A program made the position numbers and the translations under genes. Under the pieces are notes generated by a model. It made no database searches, was not told where the DNA came from, and saw only the letters and a program-made list of their open reading frames with translations. A stretch of 64,000 bases of DNA from an uncultured Acetatifactor sp. Its GTDB lineage: Bacteria; Bacillota; Clostridia; Lachnospirales; Lachnospiraceae. Location of the stretch: assembly GCA_947595925.1 (NCBI GenBank), contig CANQEV010000002.1, positions 53,189 through 117,188 on the forward strand. The letters are read 5' to 3'. The first letter of the stretch is position 1; each line of letters opens with the position of its first letter. Of this stretch, positions 1 through 7,436 are shown piece after piece.

Positions 1-600
1 CTCTGGGATATCCGTCAGAGGGCCGGCATGGTCTTTCAGAATCCCGACAACCAGATCATCGGCCAGGTAGTGGAGGAGGACGTGGGCTTCGGTCCGGAGA
101 ACATGGGAGTTCCCACGGAAGAGATCTGGCAGAGGGTGGAAGAGAGCCTCCGCGCCGTCGGCATGTATGAGTATCGGAAATATTCTCCGAACAAGCTCTC
201 GGGCGGGCAGAAACAGAGGGTGTCCATCGCCGGCGTCCTGGCCATGCACCCGAAGGTGATCGTGCTGGACGAGCCCACGGCCATGCTGGACCCCAGCGGC
301 CGGAAAGAAGTGATCCGGGCTGTCCGGGCTTTGAATCAGGTGGAGGGAGTGACGGTGATCCTGATCACCCACTACATGGAAGAGATTGTTCACGCGGATC
401 AGGTCTTTGTCATGGATCAGGGCAGGATCGCCATGGAGGGCACCCCCAGGGAAGTCTTCTCCCGGGTGGAGGAGTTAAAGAGCCTGCGGCTGGACGTGCC
501 CCAGGTGACGCTGCTGGCCTATGAGCTGAAGAAGCGGGGACTGGAGCTCCCGGACGGGATCCTCACCACGGAGGAACTGGTGAAAGCCCTGTGCGGGTGA
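1..600 (+). CDS. ecfA1: ECF transporter ATP-binding protein EcfA1 (5' end outside window)
   Basis: ABC-type ATPase that would power an energy-coupling factor vitamin/metal importer with EcfA2 and EcfT at the inner face of the membrane. The frame is open from base 1, so the gene starts upstream; Walker A is not in the window. Visible are the Q-loop region (VFQNPDNQ), the signature LSGGQKQR, Walker B with D-loop ([10 protein letters not shown]) and the switch histidine (ITHYMEE), followed by the short C-terminal domain usual for EcfA. It is followed by ecfA2, ecfT and truA, the classic Firmicutes order that usually follows the ribosomal protein operon ending in rplQ. That upstream context is inferred, not seen. 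Confidence 0.95.
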   Translation, partial: LWDIRQRAGMVFQNPDNQIIGQVVEEDVGFGPENMGVPTEEIWQRVEESLRAVGMYEYRKYSPNKLSGGQKQRVSIAGVLAMHPKVIVLDEPTAMLDPSGRKEVIRAVRALNQVEGVTVILITHYMEEIVHADQVFVMDQGRIAMEGTPREVFSRVEELKSLRLDVPQVTLLAYELKKRGLELPDGILTTEELVKALCG

Positions 601-661
601 CAGGGAAAGCGGGGGTTTTAGAAAGGCGTAATAGGCCGAACTGTGATGAAACAGACTGAAA

Positions 662-811
662 AAGAGGCTGCCAAAACAGAAATGTGAGAAGTGGAAGGAA
701 TCGAGACAGAAGGAACCAAAGCAGAAGGAACTAAAACAGAAGGAACTAAAGCAGACGAAGCCAAAGCAGAAGTGCCGAAACAAAACCGACTGAAAAGAAG
801 CCGACAGAAAG
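662..811 (+). repeat. Degenerate 15-base tandem array between ecfA1 and ecfA2
   Basis: About ten imperfect copies of a 15-base unit, best preserved at 707-751, where three successive units of the form cagaaggaactaaag differ at one or two positions. Copies become more divergent toward both ends. The array keeps a frame open in phase with ecfA2, which gives a spurious Glu/Thr/Lys-rich N-terminal extension from 691. The array runs up to the ecfA2 ribosome-binding site. Confidence 0.8.
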
Positions 812-819
812 GATCAAAT

Positions 820-1668
820 ATGTCCATCATCCTGGATCATGTAAATTATATATACGGCGGGGACACGCCCCTTGCGGTGAAGGCCCTGGATGACATCTGC
901 CTGACCATCCCGGACGGGCAGTTTCTTGGGATCATCGGTCACACGGGCTCGGGAAAGTCCACGCTGGTGCAGCACTTGAATGGGCTCTTAAAAGCATCTT
1001 CCGGGCACATCTATTTTGACGGACAGGACATTTATGAAAAGGGCTATGATCTGAAAGCGCTGCGGAGCAAGGTGGGACTAGTGTTTCAGTACCCGGAGCA
1101 CCAGCTTTTTGAGATCGACGTGTTTACCGATGTGTGTTTTGGGCCGAAGAATCTGGGCCTCTCCCAGTCGGAGGTGCAGTACCGCGCCTATGAGGCGTTA
1201 AAGAGCGTGGGACTGCCGGAGGACCTCTATTATCAGTCGCCCTTTGAGTTGTCCGGGGGGCAGAAACGCCGGGTGGCCATCGCGGGAACCCTGGCCATGA
1301 AACCCCAGGTGCTGATCCTGGACGAGCCCACGGCGGGGCTGGATCCCCGGGGGCGGGACGAGATCCTGGACCTGATCAAAAAACTGCAGACGGAGAGCGG
1401 CATGACGATCCTCCTGGTGTCCCACAGCATGGAGGACGTCGCGGAGTATGTGGACCGCATCCTGGTGATCAACAAGGGCTCCATTCTGCTGGACGGGGTC
1501 CCCAGGGAGGTGTTCCGGCATTATCAGGAGCTGGAGCAGATCGGCCTTGCGGCTCCCCAGGTGACTTATATCATGCACGCCCTGAGGGAGAAGGGGCTTG
1601 AGGTGGACGACAGCGTCACTACGATTGACGAGGCGGTGGACCAGATCGCCGGGCTGTTCCGGAGGTAA
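820..1668 (+). CDS. ecfA2: ECF transporter ATP-binding protein EcfA2
   Basis: Second ABC ATPase of the ECF transporter, forming a heterodimer with EcfA1. In order it has Walker A (GHTGSGKST), Q-loop (VFQYPEHQ), signature (ELSGGQKRR), Walker B/D-loop (ILDEPTAGLD) and switch His (SHSMED). The start at 820 is chosen because AGAAAGGA lies at the right distance upstream and the protein then begins MSIILDHVNY, as EcfA2 proteins do. The frame is open to 691 only because it runs through a 15-base repeat array, so the longer start is unlikely. Length 282 aa is normal. ecfT begins 5 bases after the stop codon. Confidence 0.95.
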   Translation: MSIILDHVNYIYGGDTPLAVKALDDICLTIPDGQFLGIIGHTGSGKSTLVQHLNGLLKASSGHIYFDGQDIYEKGYDLKALRSKVGLVFQYPEHQLFEIDVFTDVCFGPKNLGLSQSEVQYRAYEALKSVGLPEDLYYQSPFELSGGQKRRVAIAGTLAMKPQVLILDEPTAGLDPRGRDEILDLIKKLQTESGMTILLVSHSMEDVAEYVDRILVINKGSILLDGVPREVFRHYQELEQIGLAAPQVTYIMHALREKGLEVDDSVTTIDEAVDQIAGLFRR

Positions 1669-1672
1669 GTAA

Positions 1673-2479
1673 ATGCTCAGAGATATCACGCTAGGACAAT
1701 ATTATCAGACGGAGTCGGTCCTTCATAAGCTGGATCCCCGGGTCAAGATCGGCGGGACCCTGCTCTTTATTCTGACCCTCTTTTTCTACAAAAACTTTCT
1801 GGGGTATCTGGCGGCGATCCTGTTCCTGGCGGCGGTGATCCGCCTGTCCCATGTGCCGTTTTCCTATATGATAAAGGGAATGAGATCCATTTTGTTTTTG
1901 CTGCTGATCACGGTGGCCTTTAACCTGTTTCTGACTCCCGGGACGGTTTTAGTCGCTTTCTGGAAACTGAAGATCACCCAGGAGGGTTTGAAGGCCGCGG
2001 TGACCATCGCCCTCAGGCTGACCATGCTCATCATCGGTTCCTCCCTGATGACTCTTACGACCACGCCCAACAATCTGACGGACGGCATGGAGAAGATGAT
2101 GGGCTTTATGAAGATCTTTAAGGCACCGGTGCATGAAATGGCGATGATGATGTCCATTGCGCTGCGCTTTATCCCGATTTTGCTGGAAGAGACGGATAAG
2201 ATCATGAAGGCCCAGATGGCCCGTGGCGCGGACTTCGAGAGCGGGAACCTGATCGCGCGGGCAAAGGCCATGGTGCCGCTTCTGGTGCCCCTGTTCATCT
2301 CGGCGTTTCGCCGTGCAAACGACCTGGCCATGGCTATGGAGGCCCGCTGCTACCGGGGCGGCGAGGGCAGGACGAAGATGAAACCTCTGCAGTACAAAAA
2401 GAGGGATTACCTCGCCTATCTCTGCATGGTCGGTTTTATGGCGGGAAGCATCTGGCTTGGGAGACTGCCGGTCTTGTGA
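1673..2479 (+). CDS. ecfT: ECF transporter transmembrane protein EcfT
   Basis: Membrane scaffold of the ECF importer, joining the two ATPases to interchangeable substrate-binding S subunits. The 268-aa protein has about five to six hydrophobic segments. Near the C-terminal half are the two short Ala-Arg coupling motifs typical of the family (QMARGADF and MEARCYRG), which sit in the ATPase grooves. The start follows GGAGGT at 1661-1666 and lies 5 bases after ecfA2, so translation is probably coupled. No S-subunit gene lies nearby, as expected for a shared (group II) module. Confidence 0.95.
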   Translation: MLRDITLGQYYQTESVLHKLDPRVKIGGTLLFILTLFFYKNFLGYLAAILFLAAVIRLSHVPFSYMIKGMRSILFLLLITVAFNLFLTPGTVLVAFWKLKITQEGLKAAVTIALRLTMLIIGSSLMTLTTTPNNLTDGMEKMMGFMKIFKAPVHEMAMMMSIALRFIPILLEETDKIMKAQMARGADFESGNLIARAKAMVPLLVPLFISAFRRANDLAMAMEARCYRGGEGRTKMKPLQYKKRDYLAYLCMVGFMAGSIWLGRLPVL

Positions 2480-2623
2480 CGGGGGAGTACGAAGATACCG
2501 GGAGGCCGACTGATTTTGTGACGGCGGGGCGCAAGGAAGGGACCTGGAGGCAGACCACCCCGGGGACAGTGGGAAGGCATGGAAGGAAACAAGAACTCAG
2601 GTCATCTTGGAGACAGTGAGAAG

Positions 2624-3406
2624 ATGGAAGTGGAAACGAGACAAAGACGGATCCGGATCTGGGTGGCCTATGACGGGACAAATTACCACGGCTGGCAGAT
2701 CCAGGACAACGGGATAACGATAGAAGAAGAATTGAACCGGGCGCTGACGGAACTTTTGGGCCAGGAGATCCGGGTGATCGGGGCCAGCCGCACGGACGCC
2801 GGCGTCCACGCCCTTATGAATGTGGCGGTGTTCGACACATCCGGCAGGATCCCGGCGGAGAAAATCTGTTATGCGCTGAACGCAAGGCTTCCGGAGGACA
2901 TTCGGATCCTGCGCTCCGAGGAAGTTCCAGAGGACTGGCATCCCCGGCACTGTGAGAGCCGGAAGACTTACGAGTACCGGATCTGTCGGAGCGAGATCCA
3001 GCAGCCCCTCCGCAGGCTCTACACATATCATGTCTACCGCGAACTGAATCTGGAGGCAATGACAGAAGCGGCGCATTTTCTGGAAGGGGAGCATGACTTT
3101 CAGAGTTTCTGCCAGGCAGGGAGCCAGGCGGAGACCACCGTTCGCAGGATCTATCAGGTTGTTCTGGAGGAACAGGGAGAGGAACTGGTGATCCGGGTGA
3201 CAGGGAACGGCTTTCTCTACAACATGGTCAGAATCATTGTCGGCACTCTCCTGGAGGTGGGGGCGGGCAGGCTGCGCCCGGAGGATATTCCACTGATTTT
3301 AGAAAAGAGGGATCGGGGCGCGGCAGGGCCCACGGCGCCGGCGAAGGGGCTGACGCTGGTGAAGTATGAGTTTTTGACAAGCGGTGGAAACAGCTTGGAA
3401 CCTTGA
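2624..3406 (+). CDS. truA: tRNA pseudouridine(38-40) synthase TruA
   Basis: Isomerises uridines 38-40 in the tRNA anticodon arm. The catalytic aspartate is in the family motif GASRTDAGVHA, preceded by the N-terminal strand VAYDGTNYHGWQ; the second half contains GNGFLYNMVRIIVG. The start at 2624 has GGAGA at 2609-2613. An in-frame ATG at 2579 is possible, but its purine tract is only about one base away, so the shorter form (260 aa) is preferred. The gene closes the ecfA1-ecfA2-ecfT-truA operon. In many Firmicutes rplM-rpsI follow, but they do not here. Confidence 0.93.
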   Translation: MEVETRQRRIRIWVAYDGTNYHGWQIQDNGITIEEELNRALTELLGQEIRVIGASRTDAGVHALMNVAVFDTSGRIPAEKICYALNARLPEDIRILRSEEVPEDWHPRHCESRKTYEYRICRSEIQQPLRRLYTYHVYRELNLEAMTEAAHFLEGEHDFQSFCQAGSQAETTVRRIYQVVLEEQGEELVIRVTGNGFLYNMVRIIVGTLLEVGAGRLRPEDIPLILEKRDRGAAGPTAPAKGLTLVKYEFLTSGGNSLEP

Positions 3407-3430
3407 CATACCTGGTAAAGGAGAGGCTTT

Positions 3431-5101
3431 ATGAAAGAATTGCTAAAGAAACATAAAGTACGAAATGGTGTTATAGCATTTCATATTTTAATGACTTTTC
3501 TTTGGGCCAATCGTGTGCTGAAAAATATTGGAGAAATTGCCATTGGATCAAAAGCAGTCAGGGAAGTGATCAGCAGAAACGTCGAAAATATCATGGCATA
3601 TATATTTTCAGAGTTTTTTGCCATCCTTCTAATATGCCTGTTTTGGAAATTGGTTTTTTATGTAATAAGTCATTTTAGAAAGTCCCATATTGTTTTTCTC
3701 ACTCTTTTCTTTGCAGGGGCAATATTGCTGCTGCTCTCCTGGCCGGCAGTATTTGTGCGTTCTAATGATAATCTGATCACATATTCAAGCGCGGTCCGAT
3801 TGACGCCGGATTACTGGCACTCCGCATACTCAAGCTTTATCTATGCAGGCTGCCTGCTGTTTTTTCCCGCTGATTTTATGATCACGATCATCCAGTGGGC
3901 TTTTTTTGTATTTATGCTGGCTTATTTTTATTACAGAACTGAAAATGTCGCTCCAAAACTCAAATATCTTGTCTTTGCCTTTTTCCTGCTGCCGGACACG
4001 CTTTTGGTGATTATGGACAGCTACCGCATTTGCCAATACACAATTGTAGTATTGATATATGCCGGTCTGATCATGTTCGATGTGATTGAAAAAAGGGAGC
4101 GGAAAACCTGGGAACACATCGCCATAGCTATGCTGGGAGCATTCCTTGCGGTCTGGAGGAATGAAGGGATCATCTTTTGTTCGGCGTTTTTCCTGATGTA
4201 CGTAATATGTACCGGCAGCAGGTCCCTATGGAAAAAAGCGCAGCGTATGATTCTTTACGCAGCTTTGTTTGGGATCATCCTGCTTCCTCAGAAAATAGGG
4301 GAGATCAAATATTATGGGAAGGATTACCAGATTATCAATTCCCTGCATACATTGCAGACTTTGTTGAATGATCCGGAAACGAATTTGGATTACGATAGGG
4401 CAAAAGAAGACCTCTCAGCCATTGAAACGGTGCTCCCGGTCGACATCATAAAGGAATACGGATTGGACGGATATCGTCGGTATAATTACAATTTCAAAGG
4501 AAATATGGATATCAATCAATCCTCATTCCGGAAGGAAGAGAGCAGCGCTTATTTGTCAGCTTATGCCAGTATTCTGTTTCATAATCCTCAAAGTATCGTA
4601 AAATTGGAGTGGGACAACCTTTTGTATACTTTGTCTGCAAAGCATGTTTTCTTTCCTCTGGTTTATGTCGCACCGGAAGCGCATGTCCCATTGAGGGATT
4701 GGGGAAGTGAAATGTGGGATCGCAGTTCGATAGACTTTGTTTATAATGGTCATACGGCTTTCCTGAGCACTGTTACGGAAAAGCTGGGAATCGGAGAAAA
4801 ACTCATAGATTTTCATTCTAAGATTTCTGCCTGGTTTTTTGCCAAAAAGGGTTATTTGGTCTTCTTTTTTATGATCAGTTTTTTTCATTGCTGGATGGTT
4901 ATGCGCGGATTGATAAAGTTGGTTAGAAAAAAAGATTTGACCGCATTTGGATTTGGACTTGTTTGCCTGAGCATGCTGCTCGAATATATGGCGCTGTTTA
5001 TGGTGATGCCCGCCAAGGCCCATGTTTATTTAATCATATCAAATTATCTTTCCCTGGCCATAGGGTATTGTGTACTGGTATCTAAATGGGTGAAAAAATA
5101 G
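3431..5101 (+). CDS. Polytopic membrane protein of unknown function
   Basis: A 556-aa protein with roughly ten or more hydrophobic segments spread along its length and a larger hydrophilic region near residues 290-430. The layout (many helices, one extracytoplasmic loop region, short cytoplasmic tail VSKWVKK) recalls GT-C-fold glycosyltransferases and large Clostridia membrane families such as DUF6020, but I see no diagnostic catalytic motif and do not assign a function. AGGAGAGG sits just before the ATG. Base composition is clearly more AT-rich than truA upstream, and the gene takes the place where rplM-rpsI often follow truA, so acquisition by transfer is plausible. Confidence 0.6.
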   Translation: MKELLKKHKVRNGVIAFHILMTFLWANRVLKNIGEIAIGSKAVREVISRNVENIMAYIFSEFFAILLICLFWKLVFYVISHFRKSHIVFLTLFFAGAILLLLSWPAVFVRSNDNLITYSSAVRLTPDYWHSAYSSFIYAGCLLFFPADFMITIIQWAFFVFMLAYFYYRTENVAPKLKYLVFAFFLLPDTLLVIMDSYRICQYTIVVLIYAGLIMFDVIEKRERKTWEHIAIAMLGAFLAVWRNEGIIFCSAFFLMYVICTGSRSLWKKAQRMILYAALFGIILLPQKIGEIKYYGKDYQIINSLHTLQTLLNDPETNLDYDRAKEDLSAIETVLPVDIIKEYGLDGYRRYNYNFKGNMDINQSSFRKEESSAYLSAYASILFHNPQSIVKLEWDNLLYTLSAKHVFFPLVYVAPEAHVPLRDWGSEMWDRSSIDFVYNGHTAFLSTVTEKLGIGEKLIDFHSKISAWFFAKKGYLVFFFMISFFHCWMVMRGLIKLVRKKDLTAFGFGLVCLSMLLEYMALFMVMPAKAHVYLIISNYLSLAIGYCVLVSKWVKK

Positions 5102-5120
5102 GGGGGGGAAGGGTGGAAAA

Positions 5121-5383
5121 TGTAACAGTTCACCCGCGCCATTCGCAAAGCCGCGCTGACGCGCTTACCGCTGCTTGCGCAGCTGTCTTTGCTCATAAGA
5201 CGGCTGGCTGAAAAATGTAACAGTTCACCCGCGCCATTCGCAAAGCCGCGCTAACGCGCTTACCGCTGCTTGCGCAGCTGTCTTTGCTCATAAGATGGCG
5301 CTCCCTTCGTCCATACAACAGGAGGCAGATTTTCGTGCAAGCACGAATCTGCCTCTTATTGTATGGACGAGTGAACTGTTACA
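5121..5383. repeat. Inverted-repeat element with a partial tandem copy (MITE-like)
   Basis: The 13-base sequence tgtaacagttcac occurs at 5121-5133 and 5216-5228, and its exact reverse complement closes the element at 5371-5383. The first ~90 bases (5121-5210) are duplicated almost perfectly at 5216-5303. The 3' part holds a long hairpin: 5319-5328 pairs with 5359-5368, with a further inner stem centred on the gcaagc near 5339. There is no open frame for a transposase. A non-autonomous mobile or REP-like element is the best guess. Confidence 0.7.
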
Positions 5384-5411
5384 AAAATATTACAAATTTG
5401 CGACAAAAGGA

Positions 5412-5440
5412 TTGATTTTTTGTTGCATATGAAGTAGAAT
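5412..5440 (+). promoter_or_regulatory. Promoter for the SH3/NlpC endopeptidase gene
   Basis: TTGATT at 5412-5417 and TAGAAT at 5435-5440 with a 17-base spacer, a good vegetative sigma-factor match. Transcription would start near 5447, leaving a leader of about 150 bases before the ATG at 5598. The promoter lies just downstream of the inverted-repeat element. Confidence 0.6.
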
Positions 5441-5597
5441 AAGAAGCGTGGCGGGATTTGCAGAATTTGGAAATAGGTTTACATTTTTTCTTCCGCCGGA
5501 GGGATGAAGGCCGCAAGGGATGGCGGGCTTGGGTTAGAGAAAAGGATTTCGCGGAGCACGAGAGAAAGCGCGAAGGATTTCGCTTGAGGATGGTTTC

Positions 5598-6776
5598 ATG
5601 AAATTACATAGATCGGTATCGGTTATTTTCTGTATGGGAATTACAATGGCCCTGTTTGCGGGAGCGCCTGTCCTGGAGGGCAGAGCTACCGGGGAGGATG
5701 TTTCCAGCTTTGCGGGAATCAATCTGGATCCGGCCCAGGGAAATCTCCTGGGGGCGGAGCAGGATGAGGCGGCGATCCTGGAAGTCGGCCGTGCGCTCCT
5801 CGAGGAGATGGAGGCGGAGAGCGAGTATGCGGACCTGGCTATCGCCAAGGTGGATTCCTATGTGAATGTCCGCAGCATCCCCAGCACGGATGGACAAGTT
5901 CTCGGAAAGATTTACAACGGGGCGGTCGCCCATGTGATCGAGAAAGTTGGCGAGAATAACGAATGGTTTCATGTGACCAGCGGGAGCCTGGAGGGATATA
6001 TCAAGGCAGAATATTTCCTGTATGGCAAGGATGCGGCTGAAGTGATAGACGATTATGTCACGCGTTACGCCCTGGTTCATGCGTCCAGGCTGAATGTTCG
6101 AAAGGAGCCCTCCATAGAGTCGGGAAGAATCGGCTACCTGAACGATGGAGAGAAGGCAAAGATCATTGAAGATCTTGGAGACTGGCAGAAGGTAGAGTAT
6201 TCCGGCGGACAGACCGGTTATGTTTCCGCAGATTATACGGAGGTTATAGAGGAATTTTCCTATGCGATTTCCATAGAGGAAGAACAGGCGGAAATCGCCC
6301 GTCAGAAAGCCCTGGAAGAGAGAAAGCGGCAGCAGGAGGCCAGCGCGCCCGAGAATACCACGACTTCTACGGTGACTCCGGCGGCAGGGTATTCTACGAA
6401 CAGCGAGCTGAGGGACTCCCTGGTAGCATATGCGCAGCAGTTTGTGGGAAATCCCTATGTGAATGGCGGCAACAGCCTGACCAATGGTACGGACTGCTCC
6501 GGATTTACAAAGCTGATCTTCGGGGAATACGGGATTTCTCTGGGCCGGACGCCGGCAAGTCAGTATTCGTCCGCAGGCCGCGCGGTGGACTATAGCGAGA
6601 TCCAAAAGGGCGACATCATCTGCTATAGCAGTAACGGCGGCGCAAGCTGCACCCATGTGGCGATCTATATCGGGGACGGGAAGATCGTTCACGCGGCAAA
6701 CAGCCGGAAGGGAATTTGCATCCAGAACGCGGAGTACGGCAACAAGATTATCGGAGTCCGGAATGTGATCGATTGA
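5598..6776 (+). CDS. Secreted SH3b-SH3b-NlpC/P60 cell wall endopeptidase
   Basis: Predicted gamma-D-glutamyl-diamino acid endopeptidase acting on peptidoglycan outside the cell. Residues 1-30 form a signal peptide. Two bacterial SH3 domains follow (YVNVRSIPS near 90 and RLNVRKEPS near 165), then a charged Glu/Gln/Arg-rich linker (about 220-255) and a C-terminal NlpC/P60 domain. The catalytic cysteine is in GTDCSGF, with the histidines in HVAIYIGDG and IVHAAN. The layout resembles the SH3/SleB protein at 48789, with related N-terminal regions, so the two may be paralogues with swapped catalytic domains. A terminator follows at 6863. Confidence 0.9.
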   Translation: MKLHRSVSVIFCMGITMALFAGAPVLEGRATGEDVSSFAGINLDPAQGNLLGAEQDEAAILEVGRALLEEMEAESEYADLAIAKVDSYVNVRSIPSTDGQVLGKIYNGAVAHVIEKVGENNEWFHVTSGSLEGYIKAEYFLYGKDAAEVIDDYVTRYALVHASRLNVRKEPSIESGRIGYLNDGEKAKIIEDLGDWQKVEYSGGQTGYVSADYTEVIEEFSYAISIEEEQAEIARQKALEERKRQQEASAPENTTTSTVTPAAGYSTNSELRDSLVAYAQQFVGNPYVNGGNSLTNGTDCSGFTKLIFGEYGISLGRTPASQYSSAGRAVDYSEIQKGDIICYSSNGGASCTHVAIYIGDGKIVHAANSRKGICIQNAEYGNKIIGVRNVID

Positions 6777-6862
6777 TCGAAAGAGGAATTGCCGGGACGA
6801 AAATTGCCACTGTGAGCGTCCTGTGGGTAACGATCTGAAAATAGAAAACATCAATGAAAGTG

Positions 6863-6899
6863 AAGTACCTTGGTTCGTGAGAATCAGGGTACTTTTTTG
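6863..6899 (+). terminator. Rho-independent terminator after the NlpC/P60 gene
   Basis: A 10-base-pair stem (6863-6872 with 6885-6894) followed by a T run. It separates the endopeptidase gene from the BlaI-family operon. Confidence 0.8.
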
Positions 6900-6992
6900 T
6901 CTGTCAAGAATTTCGGCGCAGCGGTTTTTCCGGCTGCTAAAGATGAGGGAAATACTAATTTGCCGTATTCTGAAATAAATTTTAGGAAGGTC

Positions 6993-7021
6993 TTGACAGT
7001 GCTGTCTACTAGTTGTAGAAT
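6993..7021 (+). promoter_or_regulatory. Promoter of the blaI-like/M56 operon
   Basis: TTGACA at 6993-6998 and TAGAAT at 7016-7021 with a 17-base spacer. The -10 box overlaps the right arm of the first operator, so a bound repressor would block RNA polymerase. Confidence 0.8.
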
Positions 7022-7048
7022 AAAAATATAAATTCTACAAGCAGTAGA
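7005..7048. promoter_or_regulatory. Twin BlaI/MecI-type operators
   Basis: Two copies of the dyad TCTAC-N5-GTAGA, at 7005-7019 and 7034-7048, centred 29 bases apart. The two 20-base blocks around them are inverted copies of each other with only two mismatches. This resembles BlaI/MecI operators, which have TACA/TGTA-type half sites. One site covers the promoter spacer and -10, the other lies between the transcription start and the ribosome-binding site. Autorepression of the downstream operon is the natural reading. Confidence 0.8.
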
Positions 7049-7060
7049 CAGGAGGACATT

Positions 7061-7417
7061 ATGACAGAATACAGATTAGGGGAGATCGAGATGAAATTTG
7101 CAGAGCTCATCTGGAGCAGGGAACCGATCGCTTCAGGGGAGCTGGCGGCGCTTTGCCAGGAAGAGCTGAACTGGAAGAGGACCACAACATATACGGTTCT
7201 GAAAAGGCTGTGTGACAAAGGCATATTCAAAAATGAAAAAGGCGTGGTGACTTCCCAGGTATCCCGGCAGATGTTTCGGGCAAAACAGAGCGAGGAGTTT
7301 GTGAAAGGGGCTTTCGGCGGATCGCTTCCCAATTTTGTGGCGGCGTTCGTCTCCCGGAAAAAGCTCTCCCGGGAAGAGATCGAAGAGCTGAAACGCCTCA
7401 TTGAGGAAAACGAATAG
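7061..7417 (+). CDS. BlaI/MecI/CopY-family winged-helix repressor
   Basis: A 118-aa DNA-binding repressor, the normal length for the family. The N-terminal winged helix includes the family-like stretch LGEIEMKFAELIW and the recognition region KRTTTYTVLKRLCDKG; the C-terminal part is the helical dimerisation domain where partner metallopeptidases cleave. It follows AGGAGG at 7049-7054 and two clear operators. The M56 peptidase gene starts 19 bases downstream. In BlaI/BlaR1 systems the receptor triggers cleavage of the repressor; the same logic is inferred here, with a different inducer. Confidence 0.92.
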   Translation: MTEYRLGEIEMKFAELIWSREPIASGELAALCQEELNWKRTTTYTVLKRLCDKGIFKNEKGVVTSQVSRQMFRAKQSEEFVKGAFGGSLPNFVAAFVSRKKLSREEIEELKRLIEENE

Positions 7418-7436
7418 ATAGGAAGGTGAAATCATC

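Noticed and set aside
691..819. An N-terminal extension of EcfA2
   Set aside because: The extension is the translated 15-base array; a proper ribosome-binding site and the conserved N-terminus point to 820.
5440..5597. A cyclic-di-AMP (ydaO-type) riboswitch before the NlpC/P60 gene
   Set aside because: Such riboswitches are common before wall hydrolases, but the conserved ydaO sequence blocks are not present.
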